NCBI RefSeq assembly: GCF_001633165.1
Contig: NZ_CP015418.1
Span: 839,501 to 903,500 of the forward strand
DNA from: Rhodovulum sulfidophilum DSM 1374
GTDB lineage: Bacteria; Pseudomonadota; Alphaproteobacteria; Rhodobacterales; Rhodobacteraceae
DNA length: 64,000 nucleotides
Direction of reading: 5' to 3'
Part shown: positions 17,456-26,290 of the stretch, one piece after another
Layout of the letters: each line of letters opens with the position of its first letter
How positions within the stretch are numbered: the stretch's first letter is position 1
The notes under the pieces: model-generated
Databases searched by the model: none
What the model was told of the DNA's origin: nothing
What the model saw: only the letters and a program-made list of their open reading frames with translations
Translations under genes and position numbers: made by a program

Positions 17456-18007
17456 TCATATTCTCCGCGAGGCGGACTCGGAGGCGCCCAGATCGGCCGC
17501 CAGGTCCCAATCGCCGCGCGCAAGCGCCCGCACCAGGTCGAACAGCAGCGCGATCAGGCAGATCAGGAAGAAGATCAGCCCCGCAAGCCAGGCCGCCTGC
17601 GGCATCCACAGGGGCGTTGCAAGCGGCGTGCTGGCGCGCGCGCCCAGCCGGAGCGACTCGGCCAGGGTGCCCCAGGCATGGGTCACGACAATGCCGATGA
17701 TGCCGGCGAAGGCCGCCAGCGCCAGCACGTCCAGACATCGCTGCAGCCGGGAGGGCAGGCGCAGATAGACCAGATCGACGCGGATATGGGCGCGCATGAA
17801 CAGCGCCTGGGCAAAGCCCCAGGCCATGGCGACGGCAAAGGCATAGCCTGCCAGCTCGTCGACGCCGACGAGGCTGTGATGAAACAGCCTCCGCATCAGG
17901 ATTTCAGCGGTCATCAGCCCCGCCGATGCCAGCAGCAGCAGACCGCTGCCGATGGCCGCGAAACGGGCAAGCCGCGCCAGCTTGCGGGAAATCAGCGGGG
18001 CGTCCAA
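17456..18007 (-). CDS. TRAP transporter small membrane subunit (DctQ family), second system
   Basis: A ~183-residue protein with four hydrophobic segments and the DctQ-type motif AEILMRRLFHHSLVGVDEL (TM1-loop). No ATG lies near the conserved N-terminus. The best start is TTG at 18007, 5 bases after the DctP stop and behind a G-rich stretch, consistent with translational coupling. It would form the membrane complex with the DctM encoded next. Confidence 0.82.
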   Translation of the reverse strand: MDAPLISRKLARLARFAAIGSGLLLLASAGLMTAEILMRRLFHHSLVGVDELAGYAFAVAMAWGFAQALFMRAHIRVDLVYLRLPSRLQRCLDVLALAAFAGIIGIVVTHAWGTLAESLRLGARASTPLATPLWMPQAAWLAGLIFFLICLIALLFDLVRALARGDWDLAADLGASESASRRI

Positions 18008-18012
18008 GCCGC

Positions 18013-19095
18013 TTACCCCGCCGGATCGAGCTGGATATCGACGACCTGGCCGACCGTCTCGTTCCAGCGCGCCACGCAATCGGCGCCGCAGGCCCGGGTG
18101 AATTCCGGCATCACCTGCTCGGCCACGATCCGGCGCAGGCGCTCATTGTCCTCGTCGCTCAGCTCGACCAGGGTCAGATCGGTCTTCGTCAGGTTGCGCG
18201 GCGCGGTCGCCTCGGGTTCGCAGCGGTCGTCGCCGACCGAACACCAGATGCCCTGCCGGGTCGCGACCCGGGCCATCTCCCAGCCCGCGGGCTCCAGCCG
18301 GTCGCGGATCTCGTCGCGCAGGAAGGCCTGCACCGCCGGGTCGAGCCCGTCCCAGGTGCGGGAATTGGCGACGATGAAATTGACGCCCCAGCCCACGGTC
18401 AGATCGACGAGATGGGTGGTGACATCGGTCCATTTGGCATTGTTGCCGGAATTGGCGCCGGTGAAGGCGCAGTCGATCACGCCGCGCTGCAGGGCGGGCA
18501 CGACCTCGTTGAAGGCCATGGTCACGGGCGTCGCGTCCAGCGCGGCGGTCAGCGAGGCGGTCGTGGTCGAGAAGACGCGGACCTTCTTGCCGGCCAGATC
18601 GTCCAGATCCTCGACCTGGGCCGCGCACCACAGAACCTGGGCGCCGGTCGGCCAGAAGCCCAGCGGCACCACGCCGAGCCGGTCTCGATAGCGCTCTTCC
18701 AGCACCGGGCGGTAGGCGTCGATCACCTGTTGCAGCGTGTCGATATCCTGCGCCAGCCCGGCCAGATCGATCGAGTCGTTTTCGGGCAGCTCGCCCGAGA
18801 TCAGCGTGGTGCTGCCGGCGATGATATCGGCGATGCCCGCGCCCGCCAGCCGCATCAGCTCGGGCCCCTTCACGCCCAGATCGGTCATGCTCACGGCCTC
18901 GGCGGTGACGCGGCCGTCGCTGTCGGCCGGCACGGTCTCGGTCCAGAACGGCTGCAGCACATTGGTCCAGTTGGGCGAGTTGACGGGCGAGCCGATCACG
19001 GAAAGCTCGGTGGCGGGCAGATCGCCGGCCTGCACGGCCAGCGGCGCAAGCCCGGCAAGCGCCGCGGCGCCGAAGAGTCTGGAAAGCGTGGTCAT
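18013..19095 (-). CDS. TRAP transporter periplasmic substrate-binding protein (DctP family), second system
   Basis: A 360-residue binding protein with a clear signal peptide (MTTLSRLFGAAALAGLAPLA, cleavage near VQAGD). Family features include the conserved Arg in KKVRVFSTTTASLTAAL and the region GVIDCAFTGANSGNN. Two cysteine-containing stretches near residues 305-345 (SVGDDRCEPEA, TRACGADCVARWN) could form disulfides, which is not typical for all DctP proteins. It lies 73 bp downstream of the DUF4392 gene on the same strand, so its ligand may be that enzyme's substrate. Confidence 0.88.
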   Translation of the reverse strand: MTTLSRLFGAAALAGLAPLAVQAGDLPATELSVIGSPVNSPNWTNVLQPFWTETVPADSDGRVTAEAVSMTDLGVKGPELMRLAGAGIADIIAGSTTLISGELPENDSIDLAGLAQDIDTLQQVIDAYRPVLEERYRDRLGVVPLGFWPTGAQVLWCAAQVEDLDDLAGKKVRVFSTTTASLTAALDATPVTMAFNEVVPALQRGVIDCAFTGANSGNNAKWTDVTTHLVDLTVGWGVNFIVANSRTWDGLDPAVQAFLRDEIRDRLEPAGWEMARVATRQGIWCSVGDDRCEPEATAPRNLTKTDLTLVELSDEDNERLRRIVAEQVMPEFTRACGADCVARWNETVGQVVDIQLDPAG

Positions 19096-19168
19096 GTGTC
19101 TGATCTCTCTCTGTCGGAAAGGGAACGGCCTTGCCCCGGGGGGAAGGGCAAGGCCGGCAGATGTCGGC

Positions 19169-20215
19169 TTATCCTGCCGCTTCTTTCATCTTGCCGTGGG
19201 ACAACCCACGGTCGGGGGGGGCAATGTTCAGCCGCACCATGTCGCGCAGCAGCTGGACGATGGCCATCGAGCTTTCGCCCTCGGCGCCATCGACGATAAA
19301 GCGCGAGGTGCAATAGCGCATCTCCCAGCCGCCCGCGTCGAGGCAGGCGCGGATCATGCGCTGTTCGGTTTCGGGGTCCTGCACCAGTTCCCTGTCCTTC
19401 AACAGGAAGCCCAGCATCGCGGCGATGCCATAGGCGCCCCAGTTCGAGATCGAGGCGGGCAGGAAGATGTCGGTTGCCGTCACCGTGATGGCACCGCCCG
19501 GCTTGTCGGTCTGGGTCTCGCGCCCATAGGGGTGGAAATCCTGCATGAAGGAATGGATCCGTCCGAAGCCGATCTCGTTGCCATTGTCGCCGACGCCGAC
19601 GCTCAGCACGCCCTTGGCGGCGGCCTGATCGAAGAGCGGCGCGACATTGACGCAGTTCTTGGGCGCGACGCCGGTCGAGTAATGCACGATGCCGGTCTCG
19701 TTCGGCCCCAGGCGCTCGATCGCGATGATCGCCTTGGGCTGCATCCGCTCCAGCAGATCGCGCGCCCAGTCATCGACCGCGGCCTGATCCTCGGGCGCGG
19801 TGACCTGGGCCGCGCCCATGCGGCGGCCCTTGGCCAGGTCGTAGTCGCGCACCATCAGCCCCGCCGCCTCGGAGGAGGCCTTGATCGGCGGCGCATGGCA
19901 GACTTCCGACACATAGACCGGGACCGCCTTCAGCCCCCAATACAGAGCCCGGGCCAGCGACACCGCGCCGGGCGGGCCGTCGCTTTCGCCATGGGGCACT
20001 TCGGGCAGGTAGCCCGCGCCGGTCACGATCAGCACGACATCGCCCTCGCCGACATGTTCGACCAGCGCCTCGGCGGCGCGCGCCGTGATCGGGCGTCCGC
20101 CGCCCTCGCGCCGCGCCTCGTCATAGATCGGGGCGATGATATTGTGGTTCATGCCGCGGTTGCGCATTTCGACAGTCACCAACCGGTCGACATATTCACC
20201 AATGATATCGGGCAC
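19169..20215 (-). CDS. DUF4392 protein, D-glutamate cyclase-like
   Basis: A 348-residue protein that appears to be a single DUF4392 domain, the C-terminal part of mitochondrial D-glutamate cyclase, which converts D-glutamate to 5-oxoproline. Conserved stretches include TGAGYLPEVPHGESDGPPG (residues ~65-83), AIERLGPNETG (~165-175) and GVGDNGNEIGFGRI (~206-219). It starts with GTG at 20215 behind GAGGAAGGAA. It is the first gene of a minus-strand operon with a TRAP transporter and is divergent from a LysR regulator, a typical inducible catabolic arrangement. A substrate imported by the TRAP system is likely. Whether it is D-glutamate or another D-amino acid or lactam is unknown. Confidence 0.75.
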   Translation of the reverse strand: MPDIIGEYVDRLVTVEMRNRGMNHNIIAPIYDEARREGGGRPITARAAEALVEHVGEGDVVLIVTGAGYLPEVPHGESDGPPGAVSLARALYWGLKAVPVYVSEVCHAPPIKASSEAAGLMVRDYDLAKGRRMGAAQVTAPEDQAAVDDWARDLLERMQPKAIIAIERLGPNETGIVHYSTGVAPKNCVNVAPLFDQAAAKGVLSVGVGDNGNEIGFGRIHSFMQDFHPYGRETQTDKPGGAITVTATDIFLPASISNWGAYGIAAMLGFLLKDRELVQDPETEQRMIRACLDAGGWEMRYCTSRFIVDGAEGESSMAIVQLLRDMVRLNIAPPDRGLSHGKMKEAAG

Positions 20216-20394
20216 GTAGCTATTCCTTCCTCGAACGCATGGTCTGTCGGCGATGGTAGTGAGACAGCGCGCGGTCTGGCGAATCGAATTTTGGAATATG
20301 CCATCAGGAAAAGTTATGCCCTTGCGGGAAATGTCCGGCCATGTTTGCCTGCCCGGGGCCTCGCGGCTGCGGGAGAAGCCGGAAGGAGACGCTG

Positions 20395-21315
20395 GTGCGA
20401 TCGCTCAACCACCGCCAGATGCTGGCTTTTCGCGCCGTGATGATCAGCGGCAGCATGACCGCGGCGGGTCGCATCCTGCATGTCAGCCAACCCGCCGTGA
20501 CCCGGCTGGTGCGCGATCTCGAGGCCGAGCTGGGCTTGGTGCTTTTCGTCCGGAAATGGTCGAGCGTCCGGCCGACCGCCGAGGCCGTCGCGCTGTTCCG
20601 AGAGGTCGAGAAATACTTCGAGTCGATGGAGCGTATCCGCGACAATGCCCGGCAGATGCGCGAGAAGCAGGATGGCCGGTTGCGGATCGCCGCCATGTCG
20701 ACGCTGTCATCGGGCGCCCTGCCCGAGGCCATCCGCCGCTTTCGCACCCGCCAGCCCGAGACCGATTTCTTCATCCATTCCGACAATTCCGTCCATATTC
20801 TCGATGCCCTGCAACATGACGAGTTTTCGGTCGGCCTCTGCCGCGTGCCGCCCGAGCGTGCCGATATCGACCATGTCGAGATGCCGGTTTCCTCGGCGAT
20901 CTGCCTGCTGCCGCGCGACCATCCGCTGGCCCGTCAGGACAGCGTCTCGGTCGCGGATCTGGCCGGGCAGCCCTTCATCTCGCTGGGCATCAGCAGCCTG
21001 CTGCGGATGCAGATCGAGGCCTCGATGGAAGCCGCGGGCGTCCAGCCCGGCCGCACCGTCCAGACCCTCTATTCGAACACCGTTCCAAGCTATGTCTCGG
21101 CCGGGCTGGGTATTTCCGTCGCCGACATCTTCTCGGTCATGGCGATAGATCCCGAGAAGATCGCCGTGAAACCCTTCGTTCCGGCCATCGAGTTCCGGTT
21201 CTCCGCGATCTTTCCTGCCCATGCCCGCAGCCCGGGCGCCGAAATCTTCTCGCGGGTATTCTTCGACGTCGTCAGGGATCAGATCGCCGAGGTCGAGCAG
21301 CTTTTCCGGACATAG
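20395..21315 (+). CDS. LysR-type transcriptional regulator
   Basis: A 306-residue LysR regulator. The N-terminal winged helix (residues ~4-62) contains the helix-turn-helix stretch SMTAAGRILHVSQPAVTRLV. The C-terminal inducer-binding domain follows. GTG at 20395 was chosen because AAGGAG lies 6-8 bases upstream; an upstream ATG at 20341 has no ribosome site and adds non-family sequence. It is divergent from the DUF4392-TRAP operon (179-bp gap) and probably controls it. I could not identify a convincing T-N11-A operator in the gap. Confidence 0.87.
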   Translation: MRSLNHRQMLAFRAVMISGSMTAAGRILHVSQPAVTRLVRDLEAELGLVLFVRKWSSVRPTAEAVALFREVEKYFESMERIRDNARQMREKQDGRLRIAAMSTLSSGALPEAIRRFRTRQPETDFFIHSDNSVHILDALQHDEFSVGLCRVPPERADIDHVEMPVSSAICLLPRDHPLARQDSVSVADLAGQPFISLGISSLLRMQIEASMEAAGVQPGRTVQTLYSNTVPSYVSAGLGISVADIFSVMAIDPEKIAVKPFVPAIEFRFSAIFPAHARSPGAEIFSRVFFDVVRDQIAEVEQLFRT

Positions 21316-21571
21316 ACCCACCGCTCCGCCCGGACGCCCCCGTCGGGATGGAGGCTGTCCGCCCGGACCGACGCCCTTCCGCAAGAGACCTTTCTGCAGG
21401 CGATGGAAAAGGACACGGCAATCCGCGATCCCGCCGCCCTCGCAGATCAGGCCGCGCAGCCGCAGCTCGTCCCGTGCTGTCATTGACCGGAGGGCTCTGA
21501 CGTTGAAATGGCTGGCGTCGTCCACGGCCGAGTGGCATGGCATCCTGCCGACAGCTTGCAGGATTGACGCC

Positions 21572-22564
21572 ATGTTCCGTGCCCTCCGCCTTGCCGCCTT
21601 CGCCCTGCTGGCGATCATCGGTCCCTGGGGTCCCGCACTGGCGGCCCCTTACCATGCAGGCGTTGCGCGGAGCGCTTTCACGACGGCCAGCGGACAGGCC
21701 AACGCCGTCATCTGGTATCCGGCGGATCTTCCCGAGATTTCCTGGCAGGCAGGCCCTTTCGAGATCGACGCCACGCTGGAGGCTCCCGTGGCAGAGGGGC
21801 GGTTTCCGGTGGTCTTGCTGTCTCATGGCCACAATGGCGGGCCTCTGAGCCACCGCGAGTTGGCGGCGCAGCTTGCCCGGGCGGGCTTCATCGTGATCGC
21901 GCCGGCCCATAAGGGCGACGCCGCAGGCCAGCCACCCGGCGCCAGCCAGGACCGGATCCTGAAAAACCGCCCCGCCCAGGCGATTGCGGCGCTTGACGCG
22001 GCGTTGCGGGATGTGCGCCTGGCCCCTCACGCCGATCCCGCGCGCATCGGCATGATCGGCTATTCCGCGGGCGGCTATACAGGCCTCATCCTGGCCGGGG
22101 CAAAGCCCGACTTCGCCCATGCGGCGGCCTATTGCGCCAAAGAGGGACGCGACGACACCGGATCCTGCGGAGAGGCCAAGTTTATCGGCATGTCGGAGAA
22201 ACTTGCCACCTGGTCGGCCCCGTTCGAGCCTCGTCTCAAGGCATTGGTGCTGCTCGATCCGCTCGCGGTCATGTTCGATGCCACCGGACTTGCCGATGTC
22301 GGGATCCCGGTGCTTCTGTTCCGACCGCAGGAGGATGTCTACATGCGCTCGGCAGCCAATGCGGTCGCGCTTGCCCAGGACCTGCCGCGCGCCCCGCAAG
22401 AGATCGTCCTGCCCGGGACCCATTTCACCTTCGTCGATCCCTGCCCGAAAGACATCGCCGGAAAGGCCGCCATGGTCTGCAACGATCCGCCCGGCATCGA
22501 CAGGACAGCGATCCACCGCTCACTCGAAAACGATGTGATCGCCTTCCTGAATGAGACCCTCTGA
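21572..22564 (+). CDS. Secreted alpha/beta hydrolase (dienelactone hydrolase / PAF-acetylhydrolase-like)
   Basis: A 330-residue protein with a signal peptide (residues ~1-22, LALAAP-like cleavage after GPALA). Next come the strand-turn VVLLSHGHNGG (oxyanion region), the nucleophile elbow GYSAGGYTG with the catalytic Ser near residue 168, and a late His in LPGTHFTF near residue 286. An Asp in LVLLDPLAVMF is a candidate third residue. This matches periplasmic alpha/beta hydrolases annotated as dienelactone hydrolases or acetylhydrolases. The substrate is not predictable. The upstream 256 bp after the LysR gene contain only short frames, possibly a gene remnant. Confidence 0.78.
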   Translation: MFRALRLAAFALLAIIGPWGPALAAPYHAGVARSAFTTASGQANAVIWYPADLPEISWQAGPFEIDATLEAPVAEGRFPVVLLSHGHNGGPLSHRELAAQLARAGFIVIAPAHKGDAAGQPPGASQDRILKNRPAQAIAALDAALRDVRLAPHADPARIGMIGYSAGGYTGLILAGAKPDFAHAAAYCAKEGRDDTGSCGEAKFIGMSEKLATWSAPFEPRLKALVLLDPLAVMFDATGLADVGIPVLLFRPQEDVYMRSAANAVALAQDLPRAPQEIVLPGTHFTFVDPCPKDIAGKAAMVCNDPPGIDRTAIHRSLENDVIAFLNETL

Positions 22565-22753
22565 GCTCGCATTCCCGACGCGGGAGCCCAACCCTCCGCC
22601 GATGCAGGGCAGGACCGAACCTCTACCAGACCCTGACGCACCGCTTTCTGCTCGGCGCAAGCCGGGCCGCGATCGGTAGACCTCGTGCAAGCCGCCTGAC
22701 AATGAGAATACTGGCACAGAATGCGGCGAAAGCGGGCTCGGCGCCCATGCGGA

Positions 22754-23530
22754 TCACAGCGAGCGGCGGACATATTCGGCCATGCGCCCTGCCACCTGCC
22801 GGGCAGCACCCGCCCGGCTTTGCCAATCATCCGCGAGTTCACCGAGATACGCCCCTCGCGCATGATCCAGTGTCATCGCATCCGGGCCCGAGAGCCGCGC
22901 AATCGCCCAGGTGGCGGCGGTATCCTTGGTGACGAATTTCCCGGTGCGGGCCGTGTGCCACATCCGCGCAAGCGTCAGCAGGACATTCCGCGCGTCCCCA
23001 TGCAATCCATCCAGCAACTCCGGAAGTGCATCGCGCATGGCCTGGCGGACATGCTTTGGCGGAACCTCTGGCAGAAGCTCATTGCCCGGTGGACCGCACA
23101 GGGCAATGGCCTCCTGCCGGGCCTGTGCGAGGACCAGTGAATATTCGGGATCACGTTCAGGCACCGGGCTTTCACCGGCCTCGAAAGCCTCGCGCAGCCA
23201 TTCTCCATAGACGAATTCAGCCCGCGCCGGGTAGTCCCCTCGGGCGAGGTCGGACCGGCAAAACACCATCACCTCAAGGCAGCGGGGACCGCCGGGCACG
23301 GCAGGGTGCCGTCCGGAAAGGCACAGCAGGTCCGTCAACAGGCCATTGCGCTGGCTTTCGGTCAGCCCGGACCCGACCACTGCCAACAGATCGATGTCGC
23401 TTTGGGGCCGCAGCCCGCCCGACACGGCCGACCCATGCAGATAGACAGCGAGCAGCGCATCGCCGAGACGGCGGCACAGGATACCCAAAGTCGACCCTAT
23501 CTGTTCATTCTGATGAGGTGCCGTCTGCAT
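22754..23530 (-). CDS. Aminoglycoside nucleotidyltransferase, ANT(3'')/AadA-like
   Basis: A 258-residue protein with the nucleotidyltransferase motif GSAVSGGLRPQSDIDLL (residues ~33-49), in which the two Asp residues bind metal. The C-terminal helical DUF4111-type domain includes FVTKDTAATWAI. The length equals AadA (~260). Known relatives adenylylate streptomycin and spectinomycin. Chromosomal homologues in environmental bacteria may or may not give resistance. No integron attC site or integrase was seen beside it. It is the last intact gene before the degraded interval. Confidence 0.82.
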   Translation of the reverse strand: MQTAPHQNEQIGSTLGILCRRLGDALLAVYLHGSAVSGGLRPQSDIDLLAVVGSGLTESQRNGLLTDLLCLSGRHPAVPGGPRCLEVMVFCRSDLARGDYPARAEFVYGEWLREAFEAGESPVPERDPEYSLVLAQARQEAIALCGPPGNELLPEVPPKHVRQAMRDALPELLDGLHGDARNVLLTLARMWHTARTGKFVTKDTAATWAIARLSGPDAMTLDHARGAYLGELADDWQSRAGAARQVAGRMAEYVRRSL

Positions 23531-24395
23531 GAGGCCTTTCTAACGAGCGGAACTCATCATCGGAAGGCGGCGGCCTCCCGCATGGCGAAGCTCGACAGCT
23601 CGGCGGAGGAATGCGGGCCCTGGTTCAGAACGTCAGCATTCGATGCATGGGCAGGGTCAAGAGGGCGGTCTTGCGGCCTGCCCGCATATGGGGTGCATTT
23701 TTCGTGGCGCGGATACGGCTCCGGGTCAGCCTGTGCCGCAAGGTTTTGTCCGAAGAGACCGGGACCGGACGTGCACCGCATAACGCCGCGGAGCTGGCCT
23801 CGGTTTTTAGGCCGCGCGACGTGGCGCCACCGTCAGAAGCACCTGCAACGCGCTGTTCAGCCCAATGCCTGTGCGGGCGATTGGCACGGGCGGGGGAACG
23901 GTCTCCATCGCCACCGGGCGAGGTGGCACCCTAGCCAAGCATATCTGACCTCCGCAGCATCTTGCGACGGGTGGCGGCCCCGATATGGAGGGTTGCGATC
24001 CCGCCCCGGCACATCGACGCCGTCGGGGGATGACGGTCACGGCACCAAGAGCGGCAGCCCCCCAGCGGGAAGGTTGGCGCTGAAACCGAAACGTCATCAA
24101 TCTCAATACGTCCAGCCGACCCACGGCAAATGGGCTTCCCTACGCGTCCAGTTCGCCAAGATAAATGCCCCCGCTGCTGAAAAGGCGGGGGCTGCGCACA
24201 ATTTCAGCACTAGGCGAATCCGAGTTTTGTCGACGCTTCAGGGTTGGGGTAATCTGCAGCTTCTGCGCACGTTGGGGATAGCGCTACGGACGCGACTGCT
24301 GGAGCATCGCCGACGTTGAAACAGCGACTGGCGAACGGCAGCTATCGCCGATTGCCGCGAGTGCGATGCCGCAACCTCACCGGCGGCAAACCGCC
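23531..24395. other. Gene-poor, apparently degraded interval
   Basis: About 865 bp with no convincing coding sequence. It has lower GC and less third-position bias than the flanks. Open frames on both strands give low-complexity or frame-shifted products with no recognisable family. It holds a perfect 8-bp hairpin (24167-24192). Together with the broken HNH gene to its right and the tRNA-Lys gene, this looks like a decayed insertion or island remnant. Confidence 0.5.
24167..24192. terminator. Hairpin with GCCCCCGC/GCGGGGGC arms
   Basis: GCCCCCGC (24167-24174) and GCGGGGGC (24185-24192) pair perfectly around a 10-base loop. Four A residues in the loop (24180-24183) precede the right arm. Neither strand has a T run directly after the stem, so terminator function is weak inference. 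It may be a relic from a lost gene. Confidence 0.3.
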
Positions 24396-24917
24396 CTATG
24401 TCCCACACAGCCGCCCGGTCAGCGCCACCAACTCCCGCTCCTCGGCGGCGGACTGCACCAGCCCGTAGCTCGCGGCGATCCGCCGGAACCGCAGCACATA
24501 CTGACAGCGGAAGCCCGGATCCGGCGGCAACCAGTCGAGCGGCCCGCGCGCGCCTTTCGAGCGGTTCGCCGAGGCGCTGACGGGCAGCAGGTTGACCGGA
24601 TCGCGGGCGAAGCGGGCGCGCTTCGCGGCGGGCCAGCTGGCGGCACCGTGGCCCCACGCATAGCGCAGCGGCACGATGTGATCGATGTCGAGATCGCCCG
24701 CCTCGGTGACCACCTGCCCAATATAAGGCGCGAGCCAGCGGCCGTGGCGCACCGAGCAGCCCGAGGGTGCCAGCGTCACCGGCACGGTGGAGAGAGCCGC
24801 CAGCAGCTCGGCCCGGGTGTCGAGGCAGTCGCCGTCGGGATCGGTCCAGCCCGAGCCGAAGGCCGCGCGGGTGTAGGGCGCGGCCGGTGCAACGCCCTGC
24901 GGCGCCTGACCTGCCCG
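24396..24917 (-). pseudogene. HNH endonuclease family protein (DUF1524-like), 5' end broken
   Basis: The readable frame encodes about 173 residues of a secreted-type HNH/DUF1524 nuclease. It includes FGSGWTDPDGDCLDTRAELL, SGCSVRHGRW, the HNH core DLDIDHIVPL with the catalytic His, and VNLLPVSASANRSKG. An in-frame TGA at 24918-24920 closes the frame upstream, and no ATG or GTG occurs between that stop and the conserved FGSGW block. The only ATG (24785) is inside the conserved domain. A different frame continues upstream to ATG 25045 but shows no signal peptide. The gene is therefore likely truncated or frameshifted. Sequencing error is the main alternative. Confidence 0.6.
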
Positions 24918-25265
24918 TCACGCGGGTCGTAAACGCGCTTGCCGCGGCACCTGACCCGGATCTGGGCGGCCAGCGCCCCGCAGGAGGCCTCGATCCCCGC
25001 AAAGGTCGCCCAGCTGATCGACCCGGAAACCGGGAAGCCCGCCACCTATCTGGCCTGGCCCCCGCGCTGCCGAAGGGCGCGCGCATGACCTATGAGATGT
25101 GGCGCGAGGTGCTGGAAGAGCGCGAGCGGAAGGCGCGCGGGGGTGCGACGGGGTAAAGTCCCCCGAAACAGCCCGCACCGCAAGCGTCTGAATCGGACGT
25201 GCTCTGATGCTCGGGCGTTCCACTTTTCGAACATGCGAAAAGTCGCTTCACTTCTTTGTCTTAAG
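24918..25265. other. Non-coding interval between broken HNH gene and tRNA-Lys
   Basis: No intact gene was found in this 348-bp stretch. On the plus strand two short frames (one reading QLIDPETGKPATYLAW near 25009-25056, one ending at 25156 with MWREVLEERERKARGG) look like pieces of one small gene separated by a frameshift. A perfect inverted repeat ACTTTTCG-N6-CGAAAAGT occupies 25222-25243, 22 bases beyond the tRNA 3' end, and may act as tRNA terminator or processing signal. Confidence 0.45.
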
Positions 25266-25341
25266 TGGTGAGCCGTGCAGGGTTCGAACCTGCGACCCAC
25301 TGATTAAAAGTCAGTTGCTCTACCAACTGAGCTAACGGCCC
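25266..25341 (-). tRNA. tRNA-Lys (anticodon UUU)
   Basis: A 76-base cloverleaf on the minus strand. The acceptor stem GGGCCGT pairs with ACGGCTC (one G-T pair), the D-arm contains AGCTCAGTTGGTAGAGC, the anticodon loop is CTTTTAA (anticodon TTT), the T-arm contains GGTTCGAACC, and the CCA end is encoded (25266-25268). Its 3' end faces the gene-poor interval at 23.5-25.2 kb, the side on which tRNA-targeting elements normally integrate. Confidence 0.95.
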
Positions 25342-25387
25342 ACTTGAGGCCTGCTACCTAGAAAAACCCGCGAGGGCGGTCAAGGGG

Positions 25388-25402
25388 AAAATCGACGATT
25401 TT
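25388..25402. repeat. AAAATCG-A-CGATTTT palindrome
   Basis: A perfect A/T-rich inverted repeat between the divergent tRNA-Lys and dapF genes. A closely related palindrome occurs at 46854-46874. Here it lies upstream of both neighbours, so it is not a terminator for either. It may be a repeated intergenic element or a protein site. Confidence 0.4.
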
Positions 25403-25450
25403 TCGCAGGACGCTGGAAAGCCTCCCGGGGCGGGTGTATAGCACCGCCGC

Positions 25451-26290
25451 ATGGCACGGATGGATGACACCGAACGCCTGCCCTTCATGAAGATGCACGG
25501 GCTGGGCAACGACTTCGTCGTGATCGACCGGCGGCAGGGCGGAATGCCCCTGTCCGCGGGCCTCGTCGCGGCCATCGCCGACCGGCACCGGGGCGTCGGC
25601 TTCGACCAGCTGGCGGTGATCGAGCCCGCGGAGGGCGCCGATGCGCGTCTGGTCTTCTACAATGCCGACGGCTCGCTTTCGGCGACCTGCGGCAATGCGA
25701 CCCGCTGCATCGCGCGCCATCTGATCGATCAGACCGGTCGGCGCGAGCTGACGCTTGTCACCGAACGCGGGCGGCTTTCGGCGCGCGACGCGGGCGACGG
25801 GCTGACCTCGGTCAATATGGGGCCGCCGATTCTCGACTGGCGCGGCGTGCCGCTGGCCGATGATGTCGATCTCGACCGGTTGCCGATCGCGGGCGAGCCG
25901 GTGGCGACCGGGATGGGCAACCCGCATTGCACCTTCTTCGTCGCCGATGCCGAGGCGGTCGATCTGGAGGCCTTCGGTCCCGAACACGAACACCATCCGC
26001 TGTTTCCCGAACGCACCAATGTACAGGTCGCGCATCTGGCCGGTCCGGACCGGGTCCGGATGCGGGTCTGGGAACGCGGCACCGGCCTCACGCTGGCCTC
26101 GGGCTCGTCCTCCTGCGCGGTCGCGGTGGCGGCGGCGCGGCGCGGGCTGACCGGGCGCTCGGTGACCATCCTGCTTGATGGCGGCGAGCTCCGGATCGAC
26201 TGGCGCGAGGACGGGGTCTGGATGACCGGGCCGACCGCCCATGTCTTCGACGGGGTCTTCACCGCGGCCTTCCTGGCGGAGGTCGGCTGA
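25451..26290 (+). CDS. dapF: Diaminopimelate epimerase
   Basis: A 279-residue cofactor-independent epimerase converting LL- to meso-diaminopimelate for lysine and peptidoglycan synthesis. The N-terminal [14 protein letters not shown] (residues ~12-25), the first catalytic Cys in [10 protein letters not shown] and the second in [12 protein letters not shown] are all present. The TGA overlaps the ATG of mtaB (CTGATG), so the two genes are coupled, a common order in Rhodobacterales. Confidence 0.96.
   Translation: MARMDDTERLPFMKMHGLGNDFVVIDRRQGGMPLSAGLVAAIADRHRGVGFDQLAVIEPAEGADARLVFYNADGSLSATCGNATRCIARHLIDQTGRRELTLVTERGRLSARDAGDGLTSVNMGPPILDWRGVPLADDVDLDRLPIAGEPVATGMGNPHCTFFVADAEAVDLEAFGPEHEHHPLFPERTNVQVAHLAGPDRVRMRVWERGTGLTLASGSSSCAVAVAAARRGLTGRSVTILLDGGELRIDWREDGVWMTGPTAHVFDGVFTAAFLAEVG

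Noticed and set aside
23306..24319. 337-codon plus-strand frame through the gene-poor interval
   Set aside because: It starts inside the antisense of the AadA-like gene and its product has no coherent domain or ribosome site.
25085..25156. Short plus-strand frame (MTYEMWREVLEERERKARGG start)
   Set aside because: It is only about 23 codons long with no clear ribosome site; it is recorded as a possible gene fragment and not as a gene.
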